The notes: generated from the sequence alone by a model not told the origin. DNA of 8,784 nucleotides from an uncultured Alphaproteobacteria bacterium (GCA_947305835.1 CAMZEQ010000025.1:1-8784), one strand, 5' to 3'. Shown: positions 1 through 5,932, counted from the stretch's first letter. Made by a program: numbers and translations.

Positions 1-100
1 GAATTTCATGCAAAGCCATAATCAAGGCCCCGCGTTTTGTTTTCCATTTTACCAGCATTTTTCTGGTATCTTCTTGGATTTTTGCTTTATCTTCGGCCAT
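1..100 (-). CDS. N-terminal fragment of a possible NuoE/HydC-like [2Fe-2S] subunit (runs off the window)
   Basis: A leftward reading frame opens with ATG at 100-98 and stays open to the window edge, giving 33 codons. A good Shine-Dalgarno (AAAGGAG) lies about 8 bases upstream, and a promoter lies further up (142-170), so this is a real gene start. The residues seen are a charged N-terminus (MAEDKAKIQEDTRKM) followed by KTKRGALIMALHEI. The pattern 'K.GALI..L.EIQ' resembles the helical N-terminal region of the NuoE/HydC/HndA family, thioredoxin-like [2Fe-2S] proteins that pass electrons to a flavoprotein partner in NADH dehydrogenases or NAD-linked hydrogenases. The cysteine ligands that would prove this lie outside the window. 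The gene assignment is firm; the family assignment is tentative. Confidence 0.5.
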   Translation of the reverse strand, partial: MAEDKAKIQEDTRKMLVKWKTKRGALIMALHEI

Positions 101-141
101 CGCCTTTTCTCCTTTTGTTGTTTAAAAAAATGATGGGGACT

Positions 142-170
142 GTTATAGCATATCCCGCCATAAAAAGCAA
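142..170 (-). promoter_or_regulatory. Sigma70-type promoter for the leftward gene starting at 100
   Basis: Read on the minus strand, a -35 box TTGCTT (165-170) and a -10 box TATAAC (142-147) are separated by exactly 17 bases. The predicted transcription start is near 135, leaving a leader of roughly 35 bases that contains the AAGGAG ribosome-binding site. The preceding C makes a CTTGC -35 core, a form that recurs at two other leftward promoters in this window. Confidence 0.6.
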
Positions 171-270
171 GAACTTTCTGAAGCTGACAGGAATGTTCGA
201 TAAAGGCACCAAACAGCATCAAACATTATTTCCGATAATTGCCAAAATCACACAAATTAATATAGCAGCA

Positions 271-540
271 TTAATCACCGGTCATATCTTCAGCACAATG
301 ACCGCGCTGTTCCGCGTATTGTACAATGTTATCAACATCAAAAAATATCAAGGTGGAACAATCTGATTGACAATACGCCCACATTTTAAAATTACCCTCT
401 CTACGTTCCGCAACGGGTTTTCCAAATACAGCCATAACATCATCCGAATCCTTTCCCCTTAAATCAGGCAAGGACTTTCCCAAATACACCCCGGAACACG
501 ATGGCAACAAAAACAAAAAAACAAACAAAATCTTTCTCAT
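271..540 (-). CDS. Small outer-membrane-type lipoprotein, BamE/SmpA-like
   Basis: The predicted protein has 89 residues when started at the ATG at 540-538. A second ATG four codons upstream (552-550) is possible, but it overlaps a putative -10 box and would place hydrophilic residues before the signal sequence. The N-terminus is a lipoprotein signal: MRK, a hydrophobic stretch, then LPSC with the acceptor Cys at 15 (proline at -2 is unusual). The mature part has the spacing of the small BamE/SmpA fold: 'GK.L..LRGKDSDDVMAVFGKPV' followed by 'MWAY' and 'LIFFDVDNIVQYAE'. BamE proteins assist outer-membrane beta-barrel assembly, but many unrelated lipoproteins share this fold, so no specific role is claimed. 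Three further cysteines (57, 61, 82) could form a disulfide in the periplasm. No convincing Shine-Dalgarno precedes either start. Confidence 0.7.
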   Translation of the reverse strand: MRKILFVFLFLLPSCSGVYLGKSLPDLRGKDSDDVMAVFGKPVAERREGNFKMWAYCQSDCSTLIFFDVDNIVQYAEQRGHCAEDMTGD

Positions 541-547
541 ACAAGCT

Positions 548-575
548 ATCATAGCTTTTTAAATAAAAATTGCAA
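548..575 (-). promoter_or_regulatory. Possible promoter for the lipoprotein gene, implying a leaderless mRNA
   Basis: On the minus strand TTGCAA (570-575) is followed after 16 bases by TATGAT (548-553). Transcription would begin around 541-540, at or within a base or two of the ATG at 540. That fits the absence of a ribosome-binding site. The region is very AT-rich, so chance matches are likely. An alternative leftward pair further up, TTGTCC with a TTTATT box, is weaker. Confidence 0.35.
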
Positions 576-591
576 TAAAATAAATTTTTAC

Positions 592-620
592 TTGTATATC
601 CGGACAAAATTTGATATACC
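592..620 (+). promoter_or_regulatory. Sigma70-type promoter for glgP-trmB
   Basis: TTGTAT (592-597) and TATACC (615-620) are separated by 17 bases. The predicted start near 627 gives a leader of about 20 bases that carries the AAGGGGAG ribosome-binding site (632-639), 6 bases before the glgP ATG. Spacing and leader length are good; the -10 box is only moderate. Confidence 0.5.
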
Positions 621-645
621 CGAAATAAAATAAGGGGAGAAAAAA

Positions 646-3111
646 ATGGCAAAAGCAATCTGTCCGACCTGTCATAAGGGAAAAATAACAGCCGACGATT
701 TAAAGCGTTTGGTGGAATGGCATATCAAGTATTCACTGTCTAAACAGGTATCCGAAGCACACAAAAGCCATTTATTTACGGCTTTGGCGTTGGCTGTGCG
801 CGATTTATGTATCGATCAGATGATGAATACGGCAAAAAAGCATAAAAAGACAAAAAAGCGTGTCTATTATTTGTCGATGGAATATCTGTTGGGAAGGTTG
901 TTGGATAATAACTTAATTAACTTTCAAATCAAAGAATTATTACCCAAAATTCACCTGGATAATGAAATTCAATTAACTGACGTTTTAGATGAAGAAAAAG
1001 ACCCCGCATTGGGCAATGGCGGCTTGGGACGTTTAGCGGCATGTATTTTAGATTCCATGGCCACATTGGATTTACCGGGTTATGGGTACGGGATTAATTA
1101 TCAATTCGGTCTTTTTAAACAATATTTCGAAAACGGTTGGCAACAAGAACGTGCGGATTCTTGGTTGGAAACGGTGTCTCCATGGCAAATCGAACGGGCT
1201 GACAGAGCAAATGTTGTTTCTATCGGCGGCGAAATTGTTTATGATACCCAAAACGGCATACGCTGTCCCAAGTGGATTAACACACGTCAAATTATCGGCG
1301 TTCCCTATGATATGCCCGTTGTCGGATTCGGCGGTAAAACAGTCAATTACTTGCGTTTATTTGCCGCCAAATCCAGCAATGCTTTTGATATTGAACTGTT
1401 CAATAAGGGAGGATATGTCACCGCTGTAGAAGAAAATATCAAAACGGAAACTATTTCAAAAGTATTATATCCTTCCGATGATATTGAACAGGGTAAAGAA
1501 TTACGAATCACACAACAATACTTTTTTGTATCATGTGTTTTAAATGACGTTATCAGACGGTTTTTAGAGGAAAAATTACCCTTTGACGAACTTCCCAACA
1601 AAGTTGTCTTACAGCTCAATGATACACATCCGACTTTGGCCATTGTGGAAATGATGCGCTTATTGATGGATGTTTATGGGTTGGATTGGGACAAAGCTTG
1701 GCATATTACACGCGGTTGTATGGCCTATACCAACCATACATTGCTGCCGGAAGCTTTGGAAAAATGGCCCGTCAGCCTGTTTGAAAAATTATTGCCGCGT
1801 CATCTTTTAATCATTTATGAAATCAACGATTGGCTGATGCATGAAGTACGCCTTAAATATCCAGGGGACACAGCCAAAATGGCACGGATGTCTTTAATTG
1901 AAGAAGCAGAAGAAAAACAAGTTCGTATGGCTAATTTAGCCATCGTGGGCAGTTTTTCGGTCAATGGTGTTGCCGAAATTCATACCGAATTGTTAAAACA
2001 TCGTTTGGTACCGGACTTTTACGATATGTGGCCGGAAAAATTCAACAATAAAACAAACGGGGTAACACCGCGACGTTGGTTGTTACAAGCGGATAGTACT
2101 TTATCGTCATTTATCACGAAACACATCGGAAGCAAATGGATTACAAATTTGTCCGAACTGAAAAAATTAAAAAAGTTGGCAACCGATACAAAAATATTAA
2201 AGGAATTGGATCGCATCCAACAAAAAGCCAAAGAACGTTTGGCCGATTATATTCAAAAAACAATCGGTATTACAGTAAATACAAATGCCTTGTTTGATTG
2301 CCAGGTTAAACGCATCCATGAATATAAACGTCAGCTGTTAAATGCCATGCATATTATGAATGAATACTTTGATATCATTGAGGCAAATAAAATGCCCGCT
2401 GTACCCAAAGTTTATATTTTCAGCGGTAAAGCTGCACCCAGCTATAAAATGGCAAAACTGATTATCAAACTTATCAACAATATGGCACAAATCATCAATC
2501 ACGATAAACGCGTCAAAGATATGATTAAAGTGGTCTTTATTCCCAACTATAACGTATCTGTTGCTGAAATCGTGATGCCGGCTGCCGATATCAGTGAACA
2601 AATTTCAACAGCCGGTTTTGAAGCATCCGGTACCGGTAATATGAAAATGACAATGAACGGGGCTTTAACGATAGGAACCTTGGACGGCGCCAATGTCGAA
2701 ATTATGCGCGAAGTCGGTGAAGAAAACTTTTACTTATTCGGTCTGACCGCCGAACAAGTCGCTGAGGCTCACTTGAATAAAACACATCGACCATGGGATT
2801 ATTATCATCAAGATCCCCGCATTCAACGCATTATGGATGCTTTACAAAGTGGCTTTTGGGCTTTGGAAAATGAAGATAAAGAACTCTTTATGCCAATTTT
2901 CCAAAATATTATGTTCAAAGATTTTTATATGTTATTGGCAGATTTTGACGATTATTGTCGGGTTCAGGACCGCATTGCCAATGACTTTTTGGATCGAAAT
3001 ACCTGGGTCAAAAAATCATTGTTAAATACCGCCGGATCAGGAATTTTTTCCATCGATCGAACAGTCAGCGAATACGCCAATGATATATGGCATGTTAAAG
3101 GATCAAAATAA
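646..3111 (+). CDS. glgP: Glycogen/starch/maltodextrin phosphorylase
   Basis: This 821-residue cytoplasmic enzyme of the GT35 family uses phosphate to release glucose-1-phosphate from the non-reducing ends of alpha-1,4-glucans. The length is typical. Family landmarks occur in order: SMEYLLGRLL (77-86), the GNGGLGRLAACILDS block (123-137), LNDTHPT (324-330), NGVTPRRWL (471-479), the KRIHEYKRQ block (555-563) and EASGTGNMKMTMNGALTIG (659-677). In the last block Lys667 is the expected Schiff-base lysine for pyridoxal phosphate. The start is supported by AAGGGGAG just upstream. The N-terminus is odd: it begins MAKAICPTCHKGK, placing a CxxCH motif (Cys6, Cys9, His10) before the usual helix. No other glycogen genes (glgA, glgB, glgC) are adjacent. 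The last base of its TAA stop is the first base of the trmB start codon, so the two are probably co-transcribed and translationally coupled. Confidence 0.96.
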   Translation: MAKAICPTCHKGKITADDLKRLVEWHIKYSLSKQVSEAHKSHLFTALALAVRDLCIDQMMNTAKKHKKTKKRVYYLSMEYLLGRLLDNNLINFQIKELLPKIHLDNEIQLTDVLDEEKDPALGNGGLGRLAACILDSMATLDLPGYGYGINYQFGLFKQYFENGWQQERADSWLETVSPWQIERADRANVVSIGGEIVYDTQNGIRCPKWINTRQIIGVPYDMPVVGFGGKTVNYLRLFAAKSSNAFDIELFNKGGYVTAVEENIKTETISKVLYPSDDIEQGKELRITQQYFFVSCVLNDVIRRFLEEKLPFDELPNKVVLQLNDTHPTLAIVEMMRLLMDVYGLDWDKAWHITRGCMAYTNHTLLPEALEKWPVSLFEKLLPRHLLIIYEINDWLMHEVRLKYPGDTAKMARMSLIEEAEEKQVRMANLAIVGSFSVNGVAEIHTELLKHRLVPDFYDMWPEKFNNKTNGVTPRRWLLQADSTLSSFITKHIGSKWITNLSELKKLKKLATDTKILKELDRIQQKAKERLADYIQKTIGITVNTNALFDCQVKRIHEYKRQLLNAMHIMNEYFDIIEANKMPAVPKVYIFSGKAAPSYKMAKLIIKLINNMAQIINHDKRVKDMIKVVFIPNYNVSVAEIVMPAADISEQISTAGFEASGTGNMKMTMNGALTIGTLDGANVEIMREVGEENFYLFGLTAEQVAEAHLNKTHRPWDYYHQDPRIQRIMDALQSGFWALENEDKELFMPIFQNIMFKDFYMLLADFDDYCRVQDRIANDFLDRNTWVKKSLLNTAGSGIFSIDRTVSEYANDIWHVKGSK

Positions 3112-3854
3112 TGCGGGAAACGTTTCGTTTTTTTGGGCGACGCAAAGGAAAAGCAATTACCGGAATTCGGGCTGAAATGCTGGATAAATGGCTGCCTCAA
3201 CTGACACCAAAAATTCCAAAGAGGGGAAAAATTCAATTAAAATTCGGTATCATTCCACAAAAGATGGTGCTAGAGGTCGGCTTCGGCGGTGGCGAACATC
3301 TGGCAGAATTGGCCAAACGCGAAACAACAACGGGCTTTCTGGGAGCCGAAGTTTTTTTAAACGGCGTGGCATCATTATTGGCTCATCTTAACGGTTCGCA
3401 TCGCTCGGGAACTGGTAAATTGGAATTGGAACCGAAACGTGTGGATAATATTCGTATTTGGCCGGAAGATATTCGATTATTATTTGATAAACTGCCCGAA
3501 GGCATTTTTAATGAAATTTATGTACTTTACCCGGATCCATGGCCTAAAAAAAGACACGCCCAACGACGTTTCATCAACGATGATAATATACCCGAATTAT
3601 GGCGCTTATTGGCGCCTAAAGGAAAAATATATTTGGCAACAGATGTCGCAGCATATGCCGAATGGGCCTTGGATCGTATGAAAGAAAGTAAACTGTTTTC
3701 ACAAATTAAAAAAGATATCTTTACACCGCCAAAAGGCTGGATTTCCACACGTTACGAACAAAAAGGATTGGCCGCCGGACGCCAACCTAATTACATGATT
3801 TTTCAAAAAAAAGACAAAAAAGTAAAAAAGAGCTTGACGAAGCAAAAAAAATAG
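3111..3854 (+). CDS. trmB: tRNA (guanine-N7-)-methyltransferase
   Basis: TrmB transfers a methyl group from S-adenosylmethionine to N7 of guanine 46 in the variable loop of tRNAs. The 247-residue product shows the N-terminal FFGRRKGKAI pattern (7-16), the SAM-binding glycine loop VLEVGFGGGEH (53-63), an acidic residue at the end of strand 2 (Glu80), the signature PDPWPKKRHAQRRF (141-154), TDVAAYAEW (177-185) and the C-terminal TRYEQKGLAAG (213-223). All expected catalytic elements are present. Two features depart from the usual form. An extra segment of about 12-16 residues (around 95-110, GSHRSGTGKLELEPKR) sits before the 'NIRIWPEDIR' strand. There is also a lysine-rich tail (KKDKKVKKSLTKQKK, 233-247). 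The start is fixed by the family N-terminus and overlaps the glgP stop as TAATG. The 3' end contains the promoter of the next gene. Confidence 0.95.
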   Translation: MRETFRFFGRRKGKAITGIRAEMLDKWLPQLTPKIPKRGKIQLKFGIIPQKMVLEVGFGGGEHLAELAKRETTTGFLGAEVFLNGVASLLAHLNGSHRSGTGKLELEPKRVDNIRIWPEDIRLLFDKLPEGIFNEIYVLYPDPWPKKRHAQRRFINDDNIPELWRLLAPKGKIYLATDVAAYAEWALDRMKESKLFSQIKKDIFTPPKGWISTRYEQKGLAAGRQPNYMIFQKKDKKVKKSLTKQKK

Positions 3855-3862
3855 GCCATTAT
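3834..3862 (+). promoter_or_regulatory. Internal promoter for the STAS gene, embedded in the end of trmB
   Basis: TTGACG (3834-3839, preceded by C to give CTTGAC) is followed after exactly 17 bases by CATTAT (3857-3862). The -35 box lies inside the codons for the trmB lysine-rich tail, and the -10 box lies just after the trmB stop. Predicted initiation is near 3869, immediately before the AGAAGGAGAT ribosome-binding site. The -35 is the closest to consensus in the window, so the STAS pair probably has its own strong expression in addition to read-through from glgP-trmB. Confidence 0.6.
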
Positions 3863-3883
3863 CAGAGAGAAGGAGATTATACC

Positions 3884-4189
3884 ATGAATTATAAGATGAC
3901 AAATTTGAAAAACGGCAAAGAGGTTTTGATCTCGGGTTCCTTTACGTTCCGTGACCATGATACCTTTTTTGAAATCGTTTCTATGATTAAGACAGGCTAT
4001 GAAAAACGCGTTGTTTTGAATATGTCCGAATGTGAATTTTTGGATTCAGCTGCCTTGGGAATGTTGGTTATTGCCCATGATGAAGCTGTTGCCAAAAAAG
4101 TCAATTTGGTCATTAAGGGTGTTCAAGGCAAAGTAAAAGATGTATTGTACGCTGCCCGATTCGATACCTTGTATGAATTTGAGGATTAA
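3884..4189 (+). CDS. Stand-alone STAS-domain protein (anti-sigma factor antagonist type)
   Basis: The 101-residue protein is a single STAS domain with nothing attached. The order fits the fold: an N-terminal strand (KEVLISGSFTF), a long helix (HDTFFEIVSMIKTG), a central strand (RVVLNMSEC) and the signature loop EFLDSAALGMLVIAHDEA (51-68), then NLVIKG and a C-terminal helix. In SpoIIAA/RsbV-type antagonists the serine after Asp in this loop is phosphorylated by an HPK-related anti-sigma kinase; here Asp54-Ser55 is retained, so phospho-switching is plausible. The next residues are Ala-Ala rather than the common Ser/Thr-Gly. AGAAGGAGAT lies about 7 bases before the ATG. No kinase, phosphatase or sigma factor gene is adjacent, so the partner is unknown. 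The next gene follows the stop codon with no gap. Confidence 0.87.
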   Translation: MNYKMTNLKNGKEVLISGSFTFRDHDTFFEIVSMIKTGYEKRVVLNMSECEFLDSAALGMLVIAHDEAVAKKVNLVIKGVQGKVKDVLYAARFDTLYEFED

Positions 4190-4486
4190 ATGGAAAAAGA
4201 AAATAACTTTAATATCTTAAAAAACGGTGCGGGGCATTTGATGATTTTAATCCATGCCCATATCGGCGGTATCAATGCGCCTTACATCGTTTATGACGGC
4301 GGACAGTCTGCTTTGTTGTATCGCGACAAAGAAAATCCGGTCTTATTGGATTATATTCATCCGGCGATTCGTTCGGATTTAAAGAAGCAAAAAGGTGTTT
4401 TGGTTGTTGAAACAAGTGACGGAAGCGTCATTCGTGAATACAGATCACCTATCCAAGTCGTTGAATCAATGCCTGTTTTGAAATAA
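4190..4486 (+). CDS. Conserved-looking small protein of unknown function, coupled to the STAS gene
   Basis: A 98-residue soluble protein whose ATG follows the STAS stop directly (TAAATG), with TGAGGA in the last STAS codons as the ribosome-binding site. That arrangement implies translational coupling and a shared role. I do not recognise the family. The sequence has no signal peptide or transmembrane helix. It appears beta-rich: HLMILIHAHIGGINAPYIVY (17-36), then ALLYRDKENPVLLDYIHP (41-58) and KGVLVVETSDGSVIREY (68-84). The motif HAHIGG and the conserved-looking YDGGQSALLYRD segment would be the parts to compare with homologues. It ends just before the bidirectional terminator. A role as a partner or regulator of the STAS protein is inference from position only. 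Confidence 0.75.
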   Translation: MEKENNFNILKNGAGHLMILIHAHIGGINAPYIVYDGGQSALLYRDKENPVLLDYIHPAIRSDLKKQKGVLVVETSDGSVIREYRSPIQVVESMPVLK

Positions 4487-4495
4487 TTATTTAAA

Positions 4496-4526
4496 ACAAA
4501 ACACCCCTGTATCAGGGGTATTTTTG
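4496..4526. terminator. Bidirectional intrinsic terminator
   Basis: A perfect 7-bp stem, ACCCCTG (4503-4509) and CAGGGGT (4513-4519), closes a three-base TAT loop. On the plus strand it is followed by A then five T, ending the glgP-trmB-STAS unit. On the minus strand it is followed by GTTTTGTTTT, ending the exported-protein pair. It sits in the 44-base gap between two converging genes, where a shared terminator is expected. Confidence 0.88.
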
Positions 4527-4530
4527 TATG

Positions 4531-4869
4531 TTAATTTTTTTGAACCAATTTAAATTGGATTGTTGTTTCTTTGCCCGTTGTCATTTCCAAAGTCAATGTG
4601 TCAGACCCGCGAACATAATGATTCTTTTCAATCACTGTCCATCCTAAATTCATCAGGATTTGACGATAGTAATTGGAAACTTTGTCAGGTTTTTCTTGGC
4701 TCTTTGCCGAAATAATGGTCATTTTTTCGGAAGGACTGTCAAAAGTCGCCTCTTCTTCCACCTGGTATAACCCATCCATAACAGGCACATCCTCTGTTGC
4801 AGGCAAAAACCCTTGGGCAAAGACCGCAATTGCCCACAATAAAACAAAAACAGAGGACACAATCTTCAT
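4531..4869 (-). CDS. Exported 112-residue protein of unknown function ('YYRQxLxxLGW' domain)
   Basis: The product has a clear signal peptide (MKIVSSVFVLLWAIAVFAQ, likely cleaved near residue 18) and a mature part of about 94 residues. Within it 'MDGLYQVEEEATFDSPSEKM' (31-50) precedes 'KVSNYYRQILMNLGWTVIEK' (63-82) and a final pair of strands (TLTLEMTT and TTIQFKLVQ). This layout (short exported proteins with a helix ending in LGW followed by beta strands) is one I associate with uncharacterised alphaproteobacterial envelope proteins, but I cannot name a family. The ATG overlaps the stop of the preceding gene as ATGA, a four-base overlap that indicates translational coupling. It probably acts in the periplasm with that neighbour. 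Confidence 0.8.
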   Translation of the reverse strand: MKIVSSVFVLLWAIAVFAQGFLPATEDVPVMDGLYQVEEEATFDSPSEKMTIISAKSQEKPDKVSNYYRQILMNLGWTVIEKNHYVRGSDTLTLEMTTGKETTIQFKLVQKN

Positions 4870-5537
4870 TGCAAACGATCACTTTCATCGAAAACAACCG
4901 TCAAATCGGGGGCTGTTTCATCGTTCTTGACATTTGATGATGATGGCACCTGTACCTTTAATTGGCTGTCGTACTGCTGAATTTCTTGATTTAATCTGGC
5001 CAATTCCTCACGTTCTTTTTCCATTTTTTGTTTTTCGGCATCCATTTGCTTTTGAATATTTTCTTGAACTTTCATACGCGTTTCTTGAATGGCGGAATTT
5101 GTTCTTTCCAATTCATCCGTTGTTAAAAATTGTTCCAATGTTAAAGTATAACGCTCTGCGTCCTTTTCCCCGTTCAACGCCGCCATAAAAGACCATTTAT
5201 AGGCAGACAAATCATCTTGCGGTAAAATCTTACCTTGTTCATACATTTGAGCCAACAAAAATTGCGATTTAGCATGCCCTTGCAATGCAGCCGATAAAAT
5301 ACAATAAGCACCCTGTTGTTTCACGGACAATTCGGAGCTGGACAAAAAAGCGCGTCCGTATTCATAAAGCTCATCAATGCTCGGATTGAAAACACCGCCA
5401 CGCACTTCATCAAAATGTCCTTCGCATTCTTCGGGAATTAAAACAGGGTTTTGTTTATCATCAAATGTCCAAAAGATTTGAGCAGAAGCAGAAACAGCCC
5501 ACAAAAAAGCACAAACAGTTATTAAAATTTTTTTCAT
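4866..5537 (-). CDS. Exported Sel1-like repeat protein with a C-terminal coiled coil
   Basis: The best start is the ATG at 5537-5535, preceded by AGGAAGGA and followed by a signal peptide (MKKILITVCAFLWAVSASA, cleavage likely after residue 19). Upstream in-frame starts at 5600 and 5561 fall in or before the promoter. The protein has 223 residues. Residues 55-125 contain Sel1-type (short TPR-like) alpha hairpins: 'GAYCILSAALQGHAKSQFLLAQMYEQGKILPQDDLSAYKWSFMAALNG' has the A..G...A...L..MY..G....D...A..W...A...G pattern. From about 140 to 195 a highly charged Glu/Lys/Gln stretch predicts a coiled coil, followed by a disordered tail. Sel1 repeats serve as protein-protein scaffolds, so a periplasmic adaptor role is likely. 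Its stop overlaps the next gene by four bases. Confidence 0.85.
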   Translation of the reverse strand: MKKILITVCAFLWAVSASAQIFWTFDDKQNPVLIPEECEGHFDEVRGGVFNPSIDELYEYGRAFLSSSELSVKQQGAYCILSAALQGHAKSQFLLAQMYEQGKILPQDDLSAYKWSFMAALNGEKDAERYTLTLEQFLTTDELERTNSAIQETRMKVQENIQKQMDAEKQKMEKEREELARLNQEIQQYDSQLKVQVPSSSNVKNDETAPDLTVVFDESDRLQ

Positions 5538-5559
5538 ATGTCCTTCCTTTTTTTTTATC

Positions 5560-5587
5560 ATTTTAGACCTTTTTTCACAAAAGGCAA
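5560..5587 (-). promoter_or_regulatory. Sigma70-type promoter for the Sel1/112-residue gene pair
   Basis: On the minus strand TTGCCT (5582-5587) is followed after 16 bases by TAAAAT (5560-5565). The predicted start near 5553 leaves a leader of about 16 bases containing AGGAAGGA. The position excludes the longer in-frame start at 5600, which would lie upstream of transcription initiation. Confidence 0.5.
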
Positions 5588-5602
5588 GAAAAAAAATCAT
5601 GC

Positions 5603-5869
5603 CTAAGAATGTCGATGTTGGAAATCAACCTGAACATTATCGGGCAAAGTCATATCTTGCAATTTAGAAAGAGGCGTTGTATCGGGAATAGACAAAGAAC
5701 AAAGAGTTTCACGTTCCTGTTGAACCTGTTTTAAATAAGGAAGCACAGACGCAATCAATGCACTTTGGCGTTCCAACAGTCTTCGACCATACCAAAAACT
5801 TATCAACACAATCAACCAAATCCCAACAAGCAAGCCAATTAAAAGATAAAATAATGTCGTTGCACTCAT
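5603..5869 (-). CDS. Small single-pass membrane protein of unknown function
   Basis: The 88-residue product starts at the ATG at 5869-5867, with AGGTG about 7 bases upstream. A longer in-frame extension to 6034 would run into accA and lie upstream of the promoter, so it is rejected. Residues 5-25 (TLFYLLIGLLVGIWLIVLISF) form one transmembrane helix, immediately followed by WYGRRLLERQ. The positive charges after the helix suggest that the C-terminal part is cytoplasmic. Residues 33-60 are helical (IASVLPYLKQVQQERETL), and the tail is polar and ends in QHRHS. I do not recognise the family. It is divergent from accA with interlocking promoters, and lies 65 bases upstream of the Sel1 gene on the same strand, with no terminator between them. 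Confidence 0.72.
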   Translation of the reverse strand: MSATTLFYLLIGLLVGIWLIVLISFWYGRRLLERQSALIASVLPYLKQVQQERETLCSLSIPDTTPLSKLQDMTLPDNVQVDFQHRHS

Positions 5870-5891
5870 AAAATCACCTGTAAATAAAAAC

Positions 5892-5920
5892 TGGACATTT
5901 TTCATTTTAACCGCTATAAT
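5892..5920 (+). promoter_or_regulatory. accA promoter
   Basis: TGGACA (5892-5897) and a perfect TATAAT (5915-5920) are separated by 17 bases. The predicted start near 5927 leaves a leader of about 23 bases carrying the AAAGGA ribosome-binding site. This is the strongest -10 box in the window. It interlocks with the opposite-strand promoter described separately. Confidence 0.65.
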
Positions 5921-5932
5921 GCAAAAAAGCAA
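5904..5932 (-). promoter_or_regulatory. Promoter of the small membrane protein, interlocked with the accA promoter
   Basis: On the minus strand TTGCTT (5927-5932) is followed after 17 bases by TAAAAT (5904-5909). Predicted initiation is near 5897, giving a leader of roughly 28 bases. Its -10 box lies inside the spacer of the accA promoter, and the accA -10 box lies inside its own spacer. Confidence 0.5.

Noticed and set aside
256..275. Inverted ATTAAT repeats as a terminator for the lipoprotein gene
   Set aside because: The stem would be six A-T pairs around an eight-base loop, with no T-tract, which is too weak for intrinsic termination.
37..366. A 109-codon rightward open frame across the left end
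   Set aside because: It runs antisense to two well-supported leftward genes and the promoter between them, has no ribosome-binding site and resembles no protein I recognise.
663..680. Haem-binding site in GlgP from the CPTCH motif
   Set aside because: c-type haem is attached in the periplasm, and this enzyme lacks any export signal.
4545..4558. Perfect 14-base palindrome CCAATTTAAATTGG
   Set aside because: It lies within the last codons of the 112-residue protein, has no loop or T-tract of its own, and is mostly A and T, so chance is the simplest explanation; the GC-rich hairpin next to it is the real terminator.
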